A stretch of DNA of 64,000 nucleotides from Polynucleobacter sp. UK-Mo-2m-Kol15 (GTDB lineage: Bacteria; Pseudomonadota; Gammaproteobacteria; Burkholderiales; Burkholderiaceae): NCBI RefSeq assembly GCF_018881505.1, contig NZ_JACVQC010000001.1, forward strand, positions 1,161,927 to 1,225,926. The letters run 5' to 3'. The translations under genes were made by a program, and so were the position numbers. Below are positions 9,194 to 17,856 of the stretch, one piece after another (position 1 is the first letter of the stretch; each line of letters opens with the position of its first letter). The notes under the pieces are model-generated. The model was not told the origin of the DNA. It was given only the letters and a program-made list of their open reading frames with translations, and did not search any database.

Positions 9194-10051
9194 ATGAGTT
9201 TAAAACTACCTCTAAATAATTCTCAAACTATCACTGATTTTCTGAATCTTCAGAAGAGCCAATTGGCGGAAGATAATTCCACAGACTCCTATCGATTTGC
9301 CTTTGATGATCAAGCTTTTTTAGCTCGCCGTGAAACTTTAGGTCTACGCTTTCAGTTGGAATTACTAAAGCCGGATATCCTCTTGCATGAGCATGGTATT
9401 GAACACACGATTACCGTTTTTGGCTCCACTCGCTTTATTAGTTGCGATAAAGCACAAGAGCTAGAAAAGAACGCCAACACCCCAGAGGCTATTGCTCAAG
9501 CCAAGCAAGCATTGCTTCATTGCAAATACTACGATTCAGCTAGGGAATTTGGTGCAATTGTGGCTGCTTACAATGCAACACAATCTGAGAGTCGCAATAA
9601 ACTCCACATCGCTACTGGCGGAGGTCCTGGAATTATGGAGGCAGCTAACCGCGGCGCCTTTGAAGCGGGGGATAGAACGATTGGCTTTAACATTAGCTTG
9701 CCAAGGGAGCAGTATCCGAATCCCTATCTGTCGCCCGGCTTAAGTTTTCGCTTTCATTATTTTGCCATTCGAAAAATGCATTTCATGTTGAGGGCGAGGG
9801 CGATAGTGGCCTATCCAGGAGGCTTTGGTTCCTTTGATGAGCTTTTTGAGGTGCTCACCCTAATGCAAACAAAAAAAGTTGAGCGGTTTCCGATTATTTT
9901 GGTGGGAAACTTATTCTGGCAGGAGGTCTTCAACTTTAAGCAGATGCTTGACCACGGAGTCATAGATCAGGCCGATTTAGACTTAATTCACTTTGTTGAT
10001 ACTGCCCCAGAGGCTTGGGCGGTAATTCGCGATTGCTATCAATTAGCTTAA
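9194..10051 (+). CDS. LOG-family nucleotide-processing protein
   Basis: A 285-residue protein of the lysine-decarboxylase-like/LOG Rossmann family. The nucleotide-binding ATGGGPGIMEAANRGA and the catalytic signature PGGFGSFDELFE are clear. LOG enzymes hydrolyse nucleoside 5'-monophosphates such as cytokinin ribotides; long bacterial relatives include the nucleosidase PpnN. ATG 9194 is preferred over an in-frame TTG at 9167, but neither has a strong ribosome site. The N-terminal 80 residues precede the core and are typical of the longer bacterial subgroup. Substrate not determinable. Confidence 0.85.
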   Translation: MSLKLPLNNSQTITDFLNLQKSQLAEDNSTDSYRFAFDDQAFLARRETLGLRFQLELLKPDILLHEHGIEHTITVFGSTRFISCDKAQELEKNANTPEAIAQAKQALLHCKYYDSAREFGAIVAAYNATQSESRNKLHIATGGGPGIMEAANRGAFEAGDRTIGFNISLPREQYPNPYLSPGLSFRFHYFAIRKMHFMLRARAIVAYPGGFGSFDELFEVLTLMQTKKVERFPIILVGNLFWQEVFNFKQMLDHGVIDQADLDLIHFVDTAPEAWAVIRDCYQLA

Positions 10052-10092
10052 GAGACCGAATCACAAGATCTGTAAAATACCAGACAAATACT

Positions 10093-10608
10093 ATGACTAT
10101 TGCTAATAACCATACCTTTACTTCTGAGTTAGATTTACCAGCCTACTTGTTTGGCATCACTATGCTTCTAATTGTGATGTTGGTGCATGGGCTTGCCTTG
10201 CTACAAATTGCCAAACGTTATGAGGTGAAGTCTTTTCTCTACCTTGCTGAGAAAAAGTACTCTTCAGTTGCCTTTGTATTTTATATCAGCATATTGTGTT
10301 TATTTCTAATTCATATTTTTGAGATCATTCTCTGGGGTATCTCGCTAAAAGTATTTAATCTTCTGCCGACTTTGGGTGAGAGTATTTTATTTAGCGGCAG
10401 CACCTATACCGCAATGGGATTTATGGATGACCCGTTACCAGGCGGTTGGAAGATGTTGGCCATCATCATCGCGTTCTCTGGGATGTTTGCTTTTGCTTGG
10501 ACCGCATCAGTCATGATTTCTATGACAAAGAATTTCCGTCAAGCCTATACCCACTTACATATGCAAAAGCTGAAGTTACCGAACGAAGTAATTGAGCGCT
10601 TCAAGTAA
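10093..10608 (+). CDS. Ion-channel-like membrane protein with pore-loop motif
   Basis: A 171-residue inner-membrane protein with hydrophobic helices at about residues 15-38 and 55-82, a re-entrant-looking segment around residues 92-112, and a last helix at about 120-142. The segment STYTAMGFMDD sits where potassium-channel-like proteins carry TVGYGD, so it resembles the pore loop of two-helix channels but with a non-canonical filter. It lies 3 bases before the flavoprotein gene at 10612, suggesting an operon. Function is inferred from architecture only. Confidence 0.6.
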   Translation: MTIANNHTFTSELDLPAYLFGITMLLIVMLVHGLALLQIAKRYEVKSFLYLAEKKYSSVAFVFYISILCLFLIHIFEIILWGISLKVFNLLPTLGESILFSGSTYTAMGFMDDPLPGGWKMLAIIIAFSGMFAFAWTASVMISMTKNFRQAYTHLHMQKLKLPNEVIERFK

Positions 10609-10611
10609 ATC

Positions 10612-11829
10612 ATGAGTAAAATTTGGGATGCCATCGTGATTGGTGGAGGCGCAGCTGGGCTCTTTTGTGCTGGCGTTGCCGGTCAGTTAGGAAAAAAAGT
10701 CCTATTACTAGATCACGCTGATGTCTTGTGTGAAAAAATTCGTATTAGTGGCGGCGGTCGGTGTAACTTCACCAATCTGCATAGCAGCCCAGCGAACTTC
10801 CTCTCTCTAAATCCAAGTTTTGTAAAAAGTGCCTTGGCGCGCTATCCAGCAAAAGAATTCATCAAGCTGGTGCAATCTTATCGAATTGCATATCACGAAA
10901 AACATCAAGGTCAGCTGTTTTGTGATGACTCTGCCAAACAAATTATCGAGATGTTGTTAGGGGAGTGCGCTAAAGGACATGTTGTTATTCGACATCCAAT
11001 TACAGTAGATTTGATCTCCAATGAGGCTGGAACATGGATCGTTAAAACTAGCTCGGGTATAGAAAGATCCACTTCTTTGGTGATGGCAACAGGAGGCTTG
11101 CCGGTTCCTGCAATTGGTGCAACTGCCTATTCCTTAGATATTGCCAAGCAATTCGGGTTAAAGGTAGTTGATCCTCGTCCTGCTTTGGTGCCCCTGTCAT
11201 TTACGTCAGGTGAGTTTGATAATCTGATTGAGTTGTCTGGCCTCAGTTTGCCGGTTCGCATTGGCGCTGGATCCAAAGGTAATCGCTATGGTGCTTGTCG
11301 TTTTAATGAAGATCTTCTCTTAACGCATAAAGGCCTCTCGGGACCAGCAGTCTTACAGGCTAGTAGCTATTGGACTGAGGGGGAACTTATTCATATTGAT
11401 TGGCTTGGTGCAGTTGAGGCTAATGGACAATTTAGTTGTGATGAATTATTTAATATGGAAGGTAACCACCTCAAACTGACTGAGAATATCTTAGCCTCAG
11501 TCATGCCATTACGTTTAGCAAAAGCATTCGCTCAGCAGAAAAATTTATTGGGTAAAAAGTGGGCTGAGGTTTCTAAAAAAGACCGGCAAGCCCTCAAAGA
11601 ACTCATTACTAATTGGTCAGTAAAGCCGGCTGGTACGCTGGGCTGGAAAAAGGCTGAGGTAATGCTAGGCGGTGTAGATACTAAAGATCTCAATGGTCAA
11701 ACTATGATGTCTCGCAATCATCCTGGTTTATATTTCATTGGGGAGTGTGTCGATGTCACTGGCCATCTTGGCGGTCATAATTTCCAGTGGGCTTGGTCTA
11801 GTGGTTTTGCCTGCGCCCAAGCAATTTAA
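10612..11829 (+). CDS. BaiN/HI0933-family FAD-dependent oxidoreductase
   Basis: A 405-residue flavoprotein with an N-terminal dinucleotide fold (VIGGGAAGLFCAGVAGQLGK), the family-specific ISGGGRCNFTN near residue 46, ATGGLPVPAIGATA in the middle, and the C-terminal FAD-contacting GECVDVTGHLGGHNFQWAWSSG. Members of this family are cytosolic reductases of mostly unknown substrate; BaiN acts on bile acids. Here the real substrate is unknown. Probably translated with the preceding membrane protein because only three bases separate them. Confidence 0.87.
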   Translation: MSKIWDAIVIGGGAAGLFCAGVAGQLGKKVLLLDHADVLCEKIRISGGGRCNFTNLHSSPANFLSLNPSFVKSALARYPAKEFIKLVQSYRIAYHEKHQGQLFCDDSAKQIIEMLLGECAKGHVVIRHPITVDLISNEAGTWIVKTSSGIERSTSLVMATGGLPVPAIGATAYSLDIAKQFGLKVVDPRPALVPLSFTSGEFDNLIELSGLSLPVRIGAGSKGNRYGACRFNEDLLLTHKGLSGPAVLQASSYWTEGELIHIDWLGAVEANGQFSCDELFNMEGNHLKLTENILASVMPLRLAKAFAQQKNLLGKKWAEVSKKDRQALKELITNWSVKPAGTLGWKKAEVMLGGVDTKDLNGQTMMSRNHPGLYFIGECVDVTGHLGGHNFQWAWSSGFACAQAI

Positions 11830-11868
11830 TTTATAGTGTATTGAGATTAACTAACTAATTCATTCATC

Positions 11869-12846
11869 ATGCTAAGACGCTCAAAAATCACCTTTTTGCT
11901 ATCTGTTATTGTCCTCAGCCTTTCATTTATTGTGGGTGCTCAAGCCGCTTACCCAGACAAGCCCATTAAAGTAATTATTGGATTTCCGGCGGGTGGTCCA
12001 CTAGATGCACATATGCGATTACTTGTTGAGAAGCTTCAGTCCTCCTTAGGTCAAACAGTCATTGTGGACTATAAGGCCGGTGCGGGTGGCACTGTCGGTG
12101 CTCAGTTTGTAGCTCAGTCACCAGCAGATGGATATACTTTGTTGCTAGCTAATACGGGCACAATGGTGATTAATCCTGCTGTGTATACCAAAAGCGCTTT
12201 TGATACCTTAAAAGAATTTCAGCCGATTGCTAGAACGGCACAGCAACCCTTAGCCTTGATAGTTAATAATGATGTGCCAGTTCAAACGCTCAAAGAATTT
12301 ATAGCCTATGCAAAAGCCAATCCCGGTAAGTTGAACTATGGTTCTGCAGGTAATGGTGGCATCTCTCACCTAGTCCCTGAAATGTTAAAAAGTGAAACTG
12401 GAATTTTTATGGTGCACATTCCATTTAAGGGTAGTGCGCCAGCATTTACTGATCTTATCGCCGGCCATGTTCAATTTATGGCTGAGTCTGTTCCCCAGGC
12501 AGCCAATTATGCAAAGTTAGGTAAGGTAAAGGCGCTGGCTGTTACGAGCGCTAAGAGGAACCCAGCATTGCCAAATACACCAACGGTGATTGAAACGGGT
12601 ATTGCCAACTTAGAGGTCGTTGGTTTTTATGGGGTTTTAGCTCCAAAGGGAACTCCGCCCGATGTGGTGAATAAGCTTAGCCAGGCCTTCAAAGAGACCT
12701 TGGAGTCTCCTGATATTCAAAAGAGAATGCTAGAGCAAGGCGCTGATCCGGCCTATCTCAGTGCAGATCAATTTACTAAGTTCCTAGCAGCTGAGATGCC
12801 TCGCTGGGCTAAGGCCGTAAAGCAGGCTGGAGCCAAGCTCGATTAG
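11869..12846 (+). CDS. Bug-family periplasmic substrate-binding protein (TTT receptor) 2
   Basis: A 325-residue secreted receptor with an N-terminal signal ending near VGAQA, then IIGFPAGGPLDAHMRLL, VDYKAGAGGTVGAQFVAQ, PADGYTLLLANTG and MVHIPFKGSAPAFTDLIAGH. It is solitary: no TctA/TctB genes accompany it. The ligand is unknown; Bug proteins bind mostly carboxylates and related small acids. Its last four bases overlap the convergent haemoglobin gene. Confidence 0.9.
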   Translation: MLRRSKITFLLSVIVLSLSFIVGAQAAYPDKPIKVIIGFPAGGPLDAHMRLLVEKLQSSLGQTVIVDYKAGAGGTVGAQFVAQSPADGYTLLLANTGTMVINPAVYTKSAFDTLKEFQPIARTAQQPLALIVNNDVPVQTLKEFIAYAKANPGKLNYGSAGNGGISHLVPEMLKSETGIFMVHIPFKGSAPAFTDLIAGHVQFMAESVPQAANYAKLGKVKALAVTSAKRNPALPNTPTVIETGIANLEVVGFYGVLAPKGTPPDVVNKLSQAFKETLESPDIQKRMLEQGADPAYLSADQFTKFLAAEMPRWAKAVKQAGAKLD

Positions 12847-13232
12847 TTTGATTGGTTTCTCATCCAGTCTGCTGTATTGAAGAAAGACTCCTCCAACTGG
12901 GCGCCAATCTGCCCATCGATGTCGCAATCTTCCATTGCTCGGTACATGCAGGCTAGCCACTGATTACGCTCTTTCAGGCCAATCTGAAAGGGTAGGTGCC
13001 GCGCTCGTAACATGGGGTGCCCATGTTTTGGAGAGAACACATCTGGACCTCCTAGCCACCCCGATAAAAAGAGCTTGAGCTTATCTCGAGAGCCCGTAAG
13101 GTCTTGTGAATGCATTGCCCGTAAGTCTGCAAAAGGCTCCTCTAAGGCCATCAAGTCATAGAAGCGGTCGACTAGCTCTTCAAGCTTTGAAGCGCCACCA
13201 ATCATCTCGTATGGGTTTTTTCTTTCGCTCAT
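12843..13232 (-). CDS. Group II truncated haemoglobin
   Basis: A 129-residue haem protein of the TrHb2 family. Family-typical features: PYEMIGG at the N terminus, FYDLM with the B10 tyrosine, LFLSGWLGGP, the segment HGHPMLRARHLPF carrying the proximal histidine, and ERNQWLACM with the G8 tryptophan. Such proteins bind oxygen or nitric oxide and are often linked to oxidative or nitrosative defence. An inverted repeat lies directly upstream of its start. Convergent with the Bug gene by a 4-base overlap. Confidence 0.92.
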   Translation of the reverse strand: MSERKNPYEMIGGASKLEELVDRFYDLMALEEPFADLRAMHSQDLTGSRDKLKLFLSGWLGGPDVFSPKHGHPMLRARHLPFQIGLKERNQWLACMYRAMEDCDIDGQIGAQLEESFFNTADWMRNQSN

Positions 13233-13259
13233 GCATCAATCTTAATACTAATGATGCAT
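13231..13259 (-). promoter_or_regulatory. Inverted repeat at the truncated-haemoglobin start (putative operator)
   Basis: ATGCATCA at 13231-13238 and its exact complement TGATGCAT at 13252-13259, separated by 13 bases. The repeat begins in the start codon of the haemoglobin gene. Half-sites with ATGCAT recall NsrR-type sites, but the spacing is wider than the usual NsrR box. Regulator unknown. Confidence 0.4.
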
Positions 13260-13350
13260 AGAATTGGCAAGTCTCGGATTTGGGTATAGAGTAGAAATGT
13301 AGGTGTACCTGAAGAATCAGCGCGCTTATTTAACTTTAGGGAGAGATGTA

Positions 13351-13872
13351 ATGGATAAGAAAGACATTCAAGAATGGCAGCAAGAGAAGGCAAAGGAGCT
13401 ATTTGAGTATTCACATAAATTATTGGATGCCGCTAAAGATCTCAGTGCCCACCATCTCGAAGAAATTCAATGGGGCATGAAAAATGCGATGGATAGCGCT
13501 AAGTCAGCCGCCAAAAATGACCTCACCAAGCTCAAAGAGCTTCAAGAGTCAGCTGCGAAGGAAGCAGCAAAGCGTGCGACGGTATATCAAAAAAAGGTGA
13601 AGTCTGTTCTGAAGGACATTGGTGATGAGGCTGCCGACGGAACTGAAAAGCATTTAGAGAAAGTTCGCAGTTCCTTGGTGAGCTGGCTTGAAGATGTTGA
13701 GGGTAAATTGCCGGGTCATGCTGACAAGTTGTCTAAAGTGGTTCACGACATGTCGACTGCTGGTCAAAAAATGTTTAAAGAGGGTCGAAAAATTGTCAAT
13801 CAAGTAGCAGATGCTGCCGAGAAAAATATTGACGATCACCTTAGACAATCCTCTGATGCGAAGAAGAAATAA
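13351..13872 (+). CDS. Phasin-like coiled-coil protein
   Basis: A 173-residue, highly charged, Lys/Ala/Glu-rich helical protein with no signal peptide. ATG 13351 is chosen because AGGGAGAG lies about six bases before it. The pattern of amphipathic helices (KELQESAAKEAAKRA, KHLEKVRSSLVSWLED) resembles phasins or apolipoprotein-like proteins that coat PHA granules, but no diagnostic motif proves it. A strong terminator follows, so it is a single-gene unit. Confidence 0.55.
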   Translation: MDKKDIQEWQQEKAKELFEYSHKLLDAAKDLSAHHLEEIQWGMKNAMDSAKSAAKNDLTKLKELQESAAKEAAKRATVYQKKVKSVLKDIGDEAADGTEKHLEKVRSSLVSWLEDVEGKLPGHADKLSKVVHDMSTAGQKMFKEGRKIVNQVADAAEKNIDDHLRQSSDAKKK

Positions 13873-13913
13873 GACTCCTAGAGAGATGATCTGACTTAGT
13901 TCTTAGAGAAAAA

Positions 13914-13944
13914 GCCGTCGTTTTGTTTACTCGACGGCTTTTTT
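13914..13944 (+). terminator. Rho-independent terminator after the phasin-like gene
   Basis: GCCGTCG and CGACGGC form a perfect 7-bp stem with an 11-base loop, followed by six Ts. It also abuts the end of the convergent gene at 13943. Confidence 0.9.
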
Positions 13945-14194
13945 ACACCCAGCCCTGAAGCCAGATTGCAGAATCCTTGAGCTTGCGCCATGCAATTACT
14001 TGTGTACTCCCATCAAACACAGCTTCTAGCTCAACGAATTCAATTGCTTGTTCTGGTAATTCTGGAAGAATAATTTTGCTAACTAAAAAGTGCTTCCGTT
14101 TCAGTGTTGGCTTTACTGCTGTCCATTTACTGAGAAGCAGCTTCTTGGGATGAAGGGAGTTTTGTTCTTTAGAGGGCATTGCACTGATATTCAT
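13943..14194 (-). CDS. TIGR02450-type small Trp-rich protein
   Basis: An 83-residue protein matching the small Trp-rich family by its LHPKKLLLSKWTAVKP opening, the central KHFLV segment, and the tryptophans in AWRKLKD and AIWLQGW. The family is widespread in proteobacteria and cyanobacteria without known function. Start could also be ATG 14179, five codons later. Its start overlaps the end of the lipoprotein gene, so the two are cotranscribed. Confidence 0.72.
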   Translation of the reverse strand: MNISAMPSKEQNSLHPKKLLLSKWTAVKPTLKRKHFLVSKIILPELPEQAIEFVELEAVFDGSTQVIAWRKLKDSAIWLQGWV

Positions 14195-14480
14195 TTGTAC
14201 TACTAAGCATTTTTCCTGAGCTGGGAGTAAAGCTGTAATTCGATTCTTGGATTTGTGCAGGACACTTCATATCAAAATAACTTTGAGGGCCAAGGCTTCC
14301 ACAGTAATCGTATTGATGATCCTGAAACTGCATCTGTGCCTTTTTGAGGACCATGGTGGATTTGGACCCGGCGCTATCAATGCATGACCAGGTCGTATAG
14401 GTATCTCGGTCGCAGCCTGACATGGCTAGGAGCGCCAAAATAGAAAAAGAAGATAAGGCTACTTGCTTGGGGATATTCAT
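14169..14480 (-). CDS. Small Cys-containing lipoprotein, unknown function
   Basis: A 103-residue protein with a lipoprotein signal: MNIPKQ, a hydrophobic stretch, and lipobox AMSGC with the lipidated cysteine near residue 23. The mature part has four further cysteines (WSCIDS, DYCGS, MKCPA, YQCNA) that could form two disulfides. ATG 14480 is preferred over a longer frame because it starts the signal peptide. I do not recognise the family. Confidence 0.62.
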   Translation of the reverse strand: MNIPKQVALSSFSILALLAMSGCDRDTYTTWSCIDSAGSKSTMVLKKAQMQFQDHQYDYCGSLGPQSYFDMKCPAQIQESNYSFTPSSGKMLSSTNEYQCNAL

Positions 14481-14713
14481 CAACCTAAGAATACTGGCCT
14501 CGCGGGAGAAAAGTGGACTTAAACCCATAAAAAGCCCTAAAAAAAGCGGTTTATAAGGGCAATATAGTCGAATCCTGCGGGCTTATGAGTAAGCTTTATT
14601 ACGTCTGCTGTAAGAGTTATCCCTGATACCCACCCTGAAAACCACTGCTTTGTATGGGGATATACTAATTCCGAGCTCAGTACTCACCTTTGATCAGAAA
14701 TATAGGAGACAAG

Positions 14714-14902
14714 ATGTCACAACACGATACATTGTTAGCCGCTTTTGAAACTTACAAAGCAGAAAACGAAAAGTTTATTGCAAAGGGTGTCAAGGCATCC
14801 GCTGCTCGCGCACGTAAGGCTTTGCAAGAAATTGCTGGCGCATGCAAAGAGCGTCGTAAAGAAATTACCGCCACTAAGGAGGCGATGGAAGCTAAGAAGT
14901 AA
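14714..14902 (+). CDS. Histone H1-like (Hc1-type) small basic protein
   Basis: A 62-residue, lysine/arginine-rich helical protein. The core KGVKASAARARKALQEI followed by CKERRKEI resembles the H1/Hc1-like proteins with an A-x-R-A-R-K-A signature found in several bacteria. Such proteins bind DNA and may compact the nucleoid. ATG 14714 has a clear AGGAG seven bases upstream; no longer frame is needed. Single gene ending at a terminator. DNA binding is inferred from composition. Confidence 0.62.
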   Translation: MSQHDTLLAAFETYKAENEKFIAKGVKASAARARKALQEIAGACKERRKEITATKEAMEAKK

Positions 14903-14926
14903 CTTACTTCAACTCCTTACTTATTA

Positions 14927-14963
14927 AAGCCTGACCCTCAAAAGGAGTCGGGCTTTATTTTTT
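14927..14963 (+). terminator. Rho-independent terminator after the H1-like gene
   Basis: AAGCCTGAC pairs with GTCGGGCTT (one G-T pair), followed by TTTATTTTTT. It overlaps the last bases of the convergent DUF1330-like gene. Confidence 0.82.
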
Positions 14964-15255
14964 AGGTCGCTATAGAAAACAGAGTGAGCTTCATTGCTTT
15001 ACTGCGTATAGCAACCAGATCTTGATACTCTGGACTATTAGCCCACGATTTGGAAAGCTCTACGTCTGGAAACTCTAGCTCAACATAGGCGCTAAAGGAA
15101 TCGCATCCTAATTCATTCCAGAAGAATTGATTGAATGATCCCCGGGAGAGAATTTTCCCTTGATATAAAGCTACCGTTTCTCCTACTTTGGAGCGGTATT
15201 GCTCAAACGCCTCAACATCATTTAATTGGATGAGGCCAATCACTTTAATAGTCAT
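14962..15255 (-). CDS. DUF1330-like dimeric alpha-beta barrel protein
   Basis: A 97-residue protein of the small ferredoxin-like dimeric alpha/beta fold. IKVIGLIQLNDVEAFEQYRSKVG near the start and the segment ELEFPDVELSKSWANSPEYQDL match DUF1330 proteins, whose role is unknown although the fold is shared with monooxygenases. Two adjacent ATGs (15258 and 15255) are possible starts. Single gene between two convergent or divergent neighbours. Confidence 0.7.
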   Translation of the reverse strand: MTIKVIGLIQLNDVEAFEQYRSKVGETVALYQGKILSRGSFNQFFWNELGCDSFSAYVELEFPDVELSKSWANSPEYQDLVAIRSKAMKLTLFSIAT

Positions 15256-15394
15256 CACTGCTCCCCGTAATTCATCTCGCTAGTTTATAGATAAGCTAGC
15301 GAGATATTAGATCTTTACCATCTCGTACGTGGCGAATAGTGTCAGGCTACTATTTTTTATGATCTGCTAAAAATTCTACTTATAGCGTTAAAAA

Positions 15395-16678
15395 TTACCG
15401 ATTAAAACTTCGCTGAGTAGAATTTCCCCGTTTAGACGGGGGCTTTACTCCGCCATTACCACCACCAGAATTACCAGGACGAGATTTTCTGGATTGTTGG
15501 TGCTGTTGGCTTCTGAGTTGGATCGGTTGTGCTATAGCATTGGGATCTGGCTCAAATCCAGCAATGATCTCTTGAGGTAGTTTTTGTTTAATCAGTTTTT
15601 CAATATCCTTGAGCATCTGATGTTCATCAACACAGACCAAAGATACTGCAACCCCATTTGATCCGGCTCTACCAGTTCTACCAATGCGGTGTACATAGTC
15701 TTCTGATACGTTCGGTAGATCATAGTTCACAACGTGGGGAAGTTGGTCGATATCAATGCCACGTGCCGCAATATCGGTAGCAACTAAGACGGTAATTTTT
15801 CCATCCTTAAATTCTGCTAGAGCTTTAGTGCGAGCACTTTGGCTTTTATTGCCATGGATAGCCATGGCACTGATCTCATCTTTTTCAAGCTGAGTGACTA
15901 ATTTATTAGCACCATGTTTTGTGCGTGTAAATACGAGAACCTGTTGCCACTGATTTGATTTAATTAGATGGGCTAATAAGGGATGCTTTTGGTTGCGATC
16001 TACTGGGTGGATCAGTTGGGCAATAGCATCATTCGTGCTATTGCTGCGTGCTACCTCAATCAAGGCCGGTGAATTTAGTAAGCTATCAGCTAAAGCTTTG
16101 ATTTCAGTAGAGAAGGTAGCGGAGAATAATAAATTCTGACGTTGCTTTGGAAGTGCAGCCAAGATTTTTTTAATATCACGTAAGAAGCCCATGTCTAGCA
16201 TGCGATCTGCTTCGTCAAGTACCAGAATTTCAATATTGGCGAGAGATACACAGTTCTGTGACATCAAGTCCAATAAACGACCTGGTGTTGCTACCAAAAT
16301 ATCGAGTCCTGCGGCAATCGCTTTGATTTGGGGGTTTACGCCGACACCGCCAAAAATTACTGTCGACTTAATGTCGGTGTATTTACCATAGGTCACAACA
16401 GATTCTTGAACTTGAGCAGCTAGTTCGCGAGTGGGGGTCAAGATTAATACGCGCAATTGCCGCTTCCCGCCAACTTTGGCAGTAGTAATTAGACGCTGAA
16501 GAATGGGCAGCGTAAATCCAGCAGTTTTGCCGGTACCTGTTTGAGCTGCAGCAAGTAAATCTCCCCCCTTTAATACGGCAGGGATGGATTTTTCTTGAAT
16601 CGGGGTGGGGCTGGTGTAACCCTCATCACCAATCGCGCGAAGAATGGATTCAGATAAACCGAGGTCTGTAAATAACAT
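15395..16678 (-). CDS. DEAD-box RNA helicase, RhlE-like
   Basis: A 427-residue ATP-dependent RNA helicase. Motifs in order: [10 protein letters not shown] (Q motif), [10 protein letters not shown] (I), PTRELAAQ (Ia), TPGRLLD (Ib), [10 protein letters not shown] (II), SATF (III), [10 protein letters not shown] (V) and [10 protein letters not shown] (VI). The C-terminal tail after residue 380 is Gln/Arg/Gly-rich and basic, as in RhlE proteins that act on ribosomal RNA. I start at ATG 16678; an in-frame TTG lies three codons earlier. Monocistronic. Confidence 0.93.
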   Translation of the reverse strand: MLFTDLGLSESILRAIGDEGYTSPTPIQEKSIPAVLKGGDLLAAAQTGTGKTAGFTLPILQRLITTAKVGGKRQLRVLILTPTRELAAQVQESVVTYGKYTDIKSTVIFGGVGVNPQIKAIAAGLDILVATPGRLLDLMSQNCVSLANIEILVLDEADRMLDMGFLRDIKKILAALPKQRQNLLFSATFSTEIKALADSLLNSPALIEVARSNSTNDAIAQLIHPVDRNQKHPLLAHLIKSNQWQQVLVFTRTKHGANKLVTQLEKDEISAMAIHGNKSQSARTKALAEFKDGKITVLVATDIAARGIDIDQLPHVVNYDLPNVSEDYVHRIGRTGRAGSNGVAVSLVCVDEHQMLKDIEKLIKQKLPQEIIAGFEPDPNAIAQPIQLRSQQHQQSRKSRPGNSGGGNGGVKPPSKRGNSTQRSFNR

Positions 16679-16782
16679 AGGGGCCAAATAAATATTGACC
16701 CGTATTCAATTAAACGACTATCCCGGTCAATGGGGTGAGCTGCCACACTTATGGTGTTTGCAGAAAGAGTCTGTATTCTAGT

Positions 16783-17220
16783 CTATTGGCTCTTGGTGAA
16801 TAGCCAATCAGGTAGACCTTTGGGTTTGAGGGTGGTGGTATCTACACAAACAATATGCAATAAGGCACTGGCAATGAGTTCAGGTTCGGCGCCTTCGCTG
16901 ATGCGCTTAGCAGTTTGCTTGACTGCAATTTGGGTGCGCCCACGATGTTCAATGATCTGATCAATACTAAGCAGGTCATCTAAGCGTCCTGGCCTATGAA
17001 AGTTCATTGTGATTTCTCGAACAGGTAAAAGGATCCCAAATTCATTTACCAATTTAGTGGGGCTCAGGCCTCTTTGCTGCAACCATTCGGAACGACTCCG
17101 TTCAAAGATTTCTAAATAGCGTGCGTGATAGACAAATCCTGCTGCATCAGTATCTGAGTAGCAGACCCGAAATAGAAAGGGTGGGCTAATGGAATCGCTT
17201 GGTTGGGTAGATTGACTCAT
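16783..17220 (-). CDS. YbgC/4-hydroxybenzoyl-CoA thioesterase-family acyl-CoA thioesterase
   Basis: A 145-residue hotdog-fold protein. The catalytic region YSDTDAAGFVYHARYLE with the Asp pair at 23/25, followed by ERSRSEWLQQRG, is the family hallmark. Members hydrolyse short acyl-CoA or acyl-ACP thioesters in the cytoplasm. It is not next to tol-pal genes, so a YbgC role in that complex is not implied here. It lies 16 bases after the GNAT gene on the same strand, probably one operon. Confidence 0.88.
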   Translation of the reverse strand: MSQSTQPSDSISPPFLFRVCYSDTDAAGFVYHARYLEIFERSRSEWLQQRGLSPTKLVNEFGILLPVREITMNFHRPGRLDDLLSIDQIIEHRGRTQIAVKQTAKRISEGAEPELIASALLHIVCVDTTTLKPKGLPDWLFTKSQ

Positions 17221-17236
17221 GATGAATAAGATTTCT

Positions 17237-17659
17237 TTAAATAGATAGAATCATATCGCGATGGGCAATGCCTGCTTCGTAATACATCTCTCCTTGGGCA
17301 ATAAATCCAAAGTTCTCATAAAACGGCATAGCTACTAACTGGGCATGTAACTCTAGTTTCGCTATACCCTGAGATTTGCATGATTCAAGCAAGGCATTGA
17401 GTAGTTGACCGCCAATACCTCGCCTTCGATAAGTCTGCAATACTGCCATGCGCCCAATTCTGCCAATATTCCTAGGTAAAGCAATCAGGCGAGCCGTACC
17501 GACACATTCTGAATCCACATAAGCAAGGGCGTGTTTGGCAGTCGAGTCAAACTCATCTAGCTCCATATCTGCTGGAACCCCTTGCTCCTCTATAAATACC
17601 TGCTTTCGAACTAAGTAAGCCTCTTGTTTGGCTTCCTGCCAGTTTTTAATCAAGATCAC
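17237..17659 (-). CDS. GNAT-family N-acetyltransferase (ElaA/YjcF-like)
   Basis: A 140-residue acetyltransferase with the N-terminal signature VRKQVFIEEQGVPADMELDEFD and the acetyl-CoA-binding loop QTYRRRGIGGQLL near residue 76. The C-terminal FYENFGFIAQGEMYYEAGIAH is typical of the YjcF/ElaA branch. Starts at GTG 17659. The acceptor substrate is unknown. First gene of a two-gene unit with the thioesterase. Confidence 0.87.
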   Translation of the reverse strand: MILIKNWQEAKQEAYLVRKQVFIEEQGVPADMELDEFDSTAKHALAYVDSECVGTARLIALPRNIGRIGRMAVLQTYRRRGIGGQLLNALLESCKSQGIAKLELHAQLVAMPFYENFGFIAQGEMYYEAGIAHRDMILSI

Positions 17660-17856
17660 GATATCTATGCGCCAATTAAATTAGAAGGTGGGGAGGGCTG
17701 TAAATTCAGTCAATGTAGCAAATTATGCCCATTTGGAGTTCAAATTAGGGTTTAAATACTAGCTCTAGGGCTCATAAGTAAATCACTTCATGGTTAAAAT
17801 GAATTGGTGGGGTCAGAGTATTGGCGTCCCTCATCAACCTTTATCTAGGAGTTATC

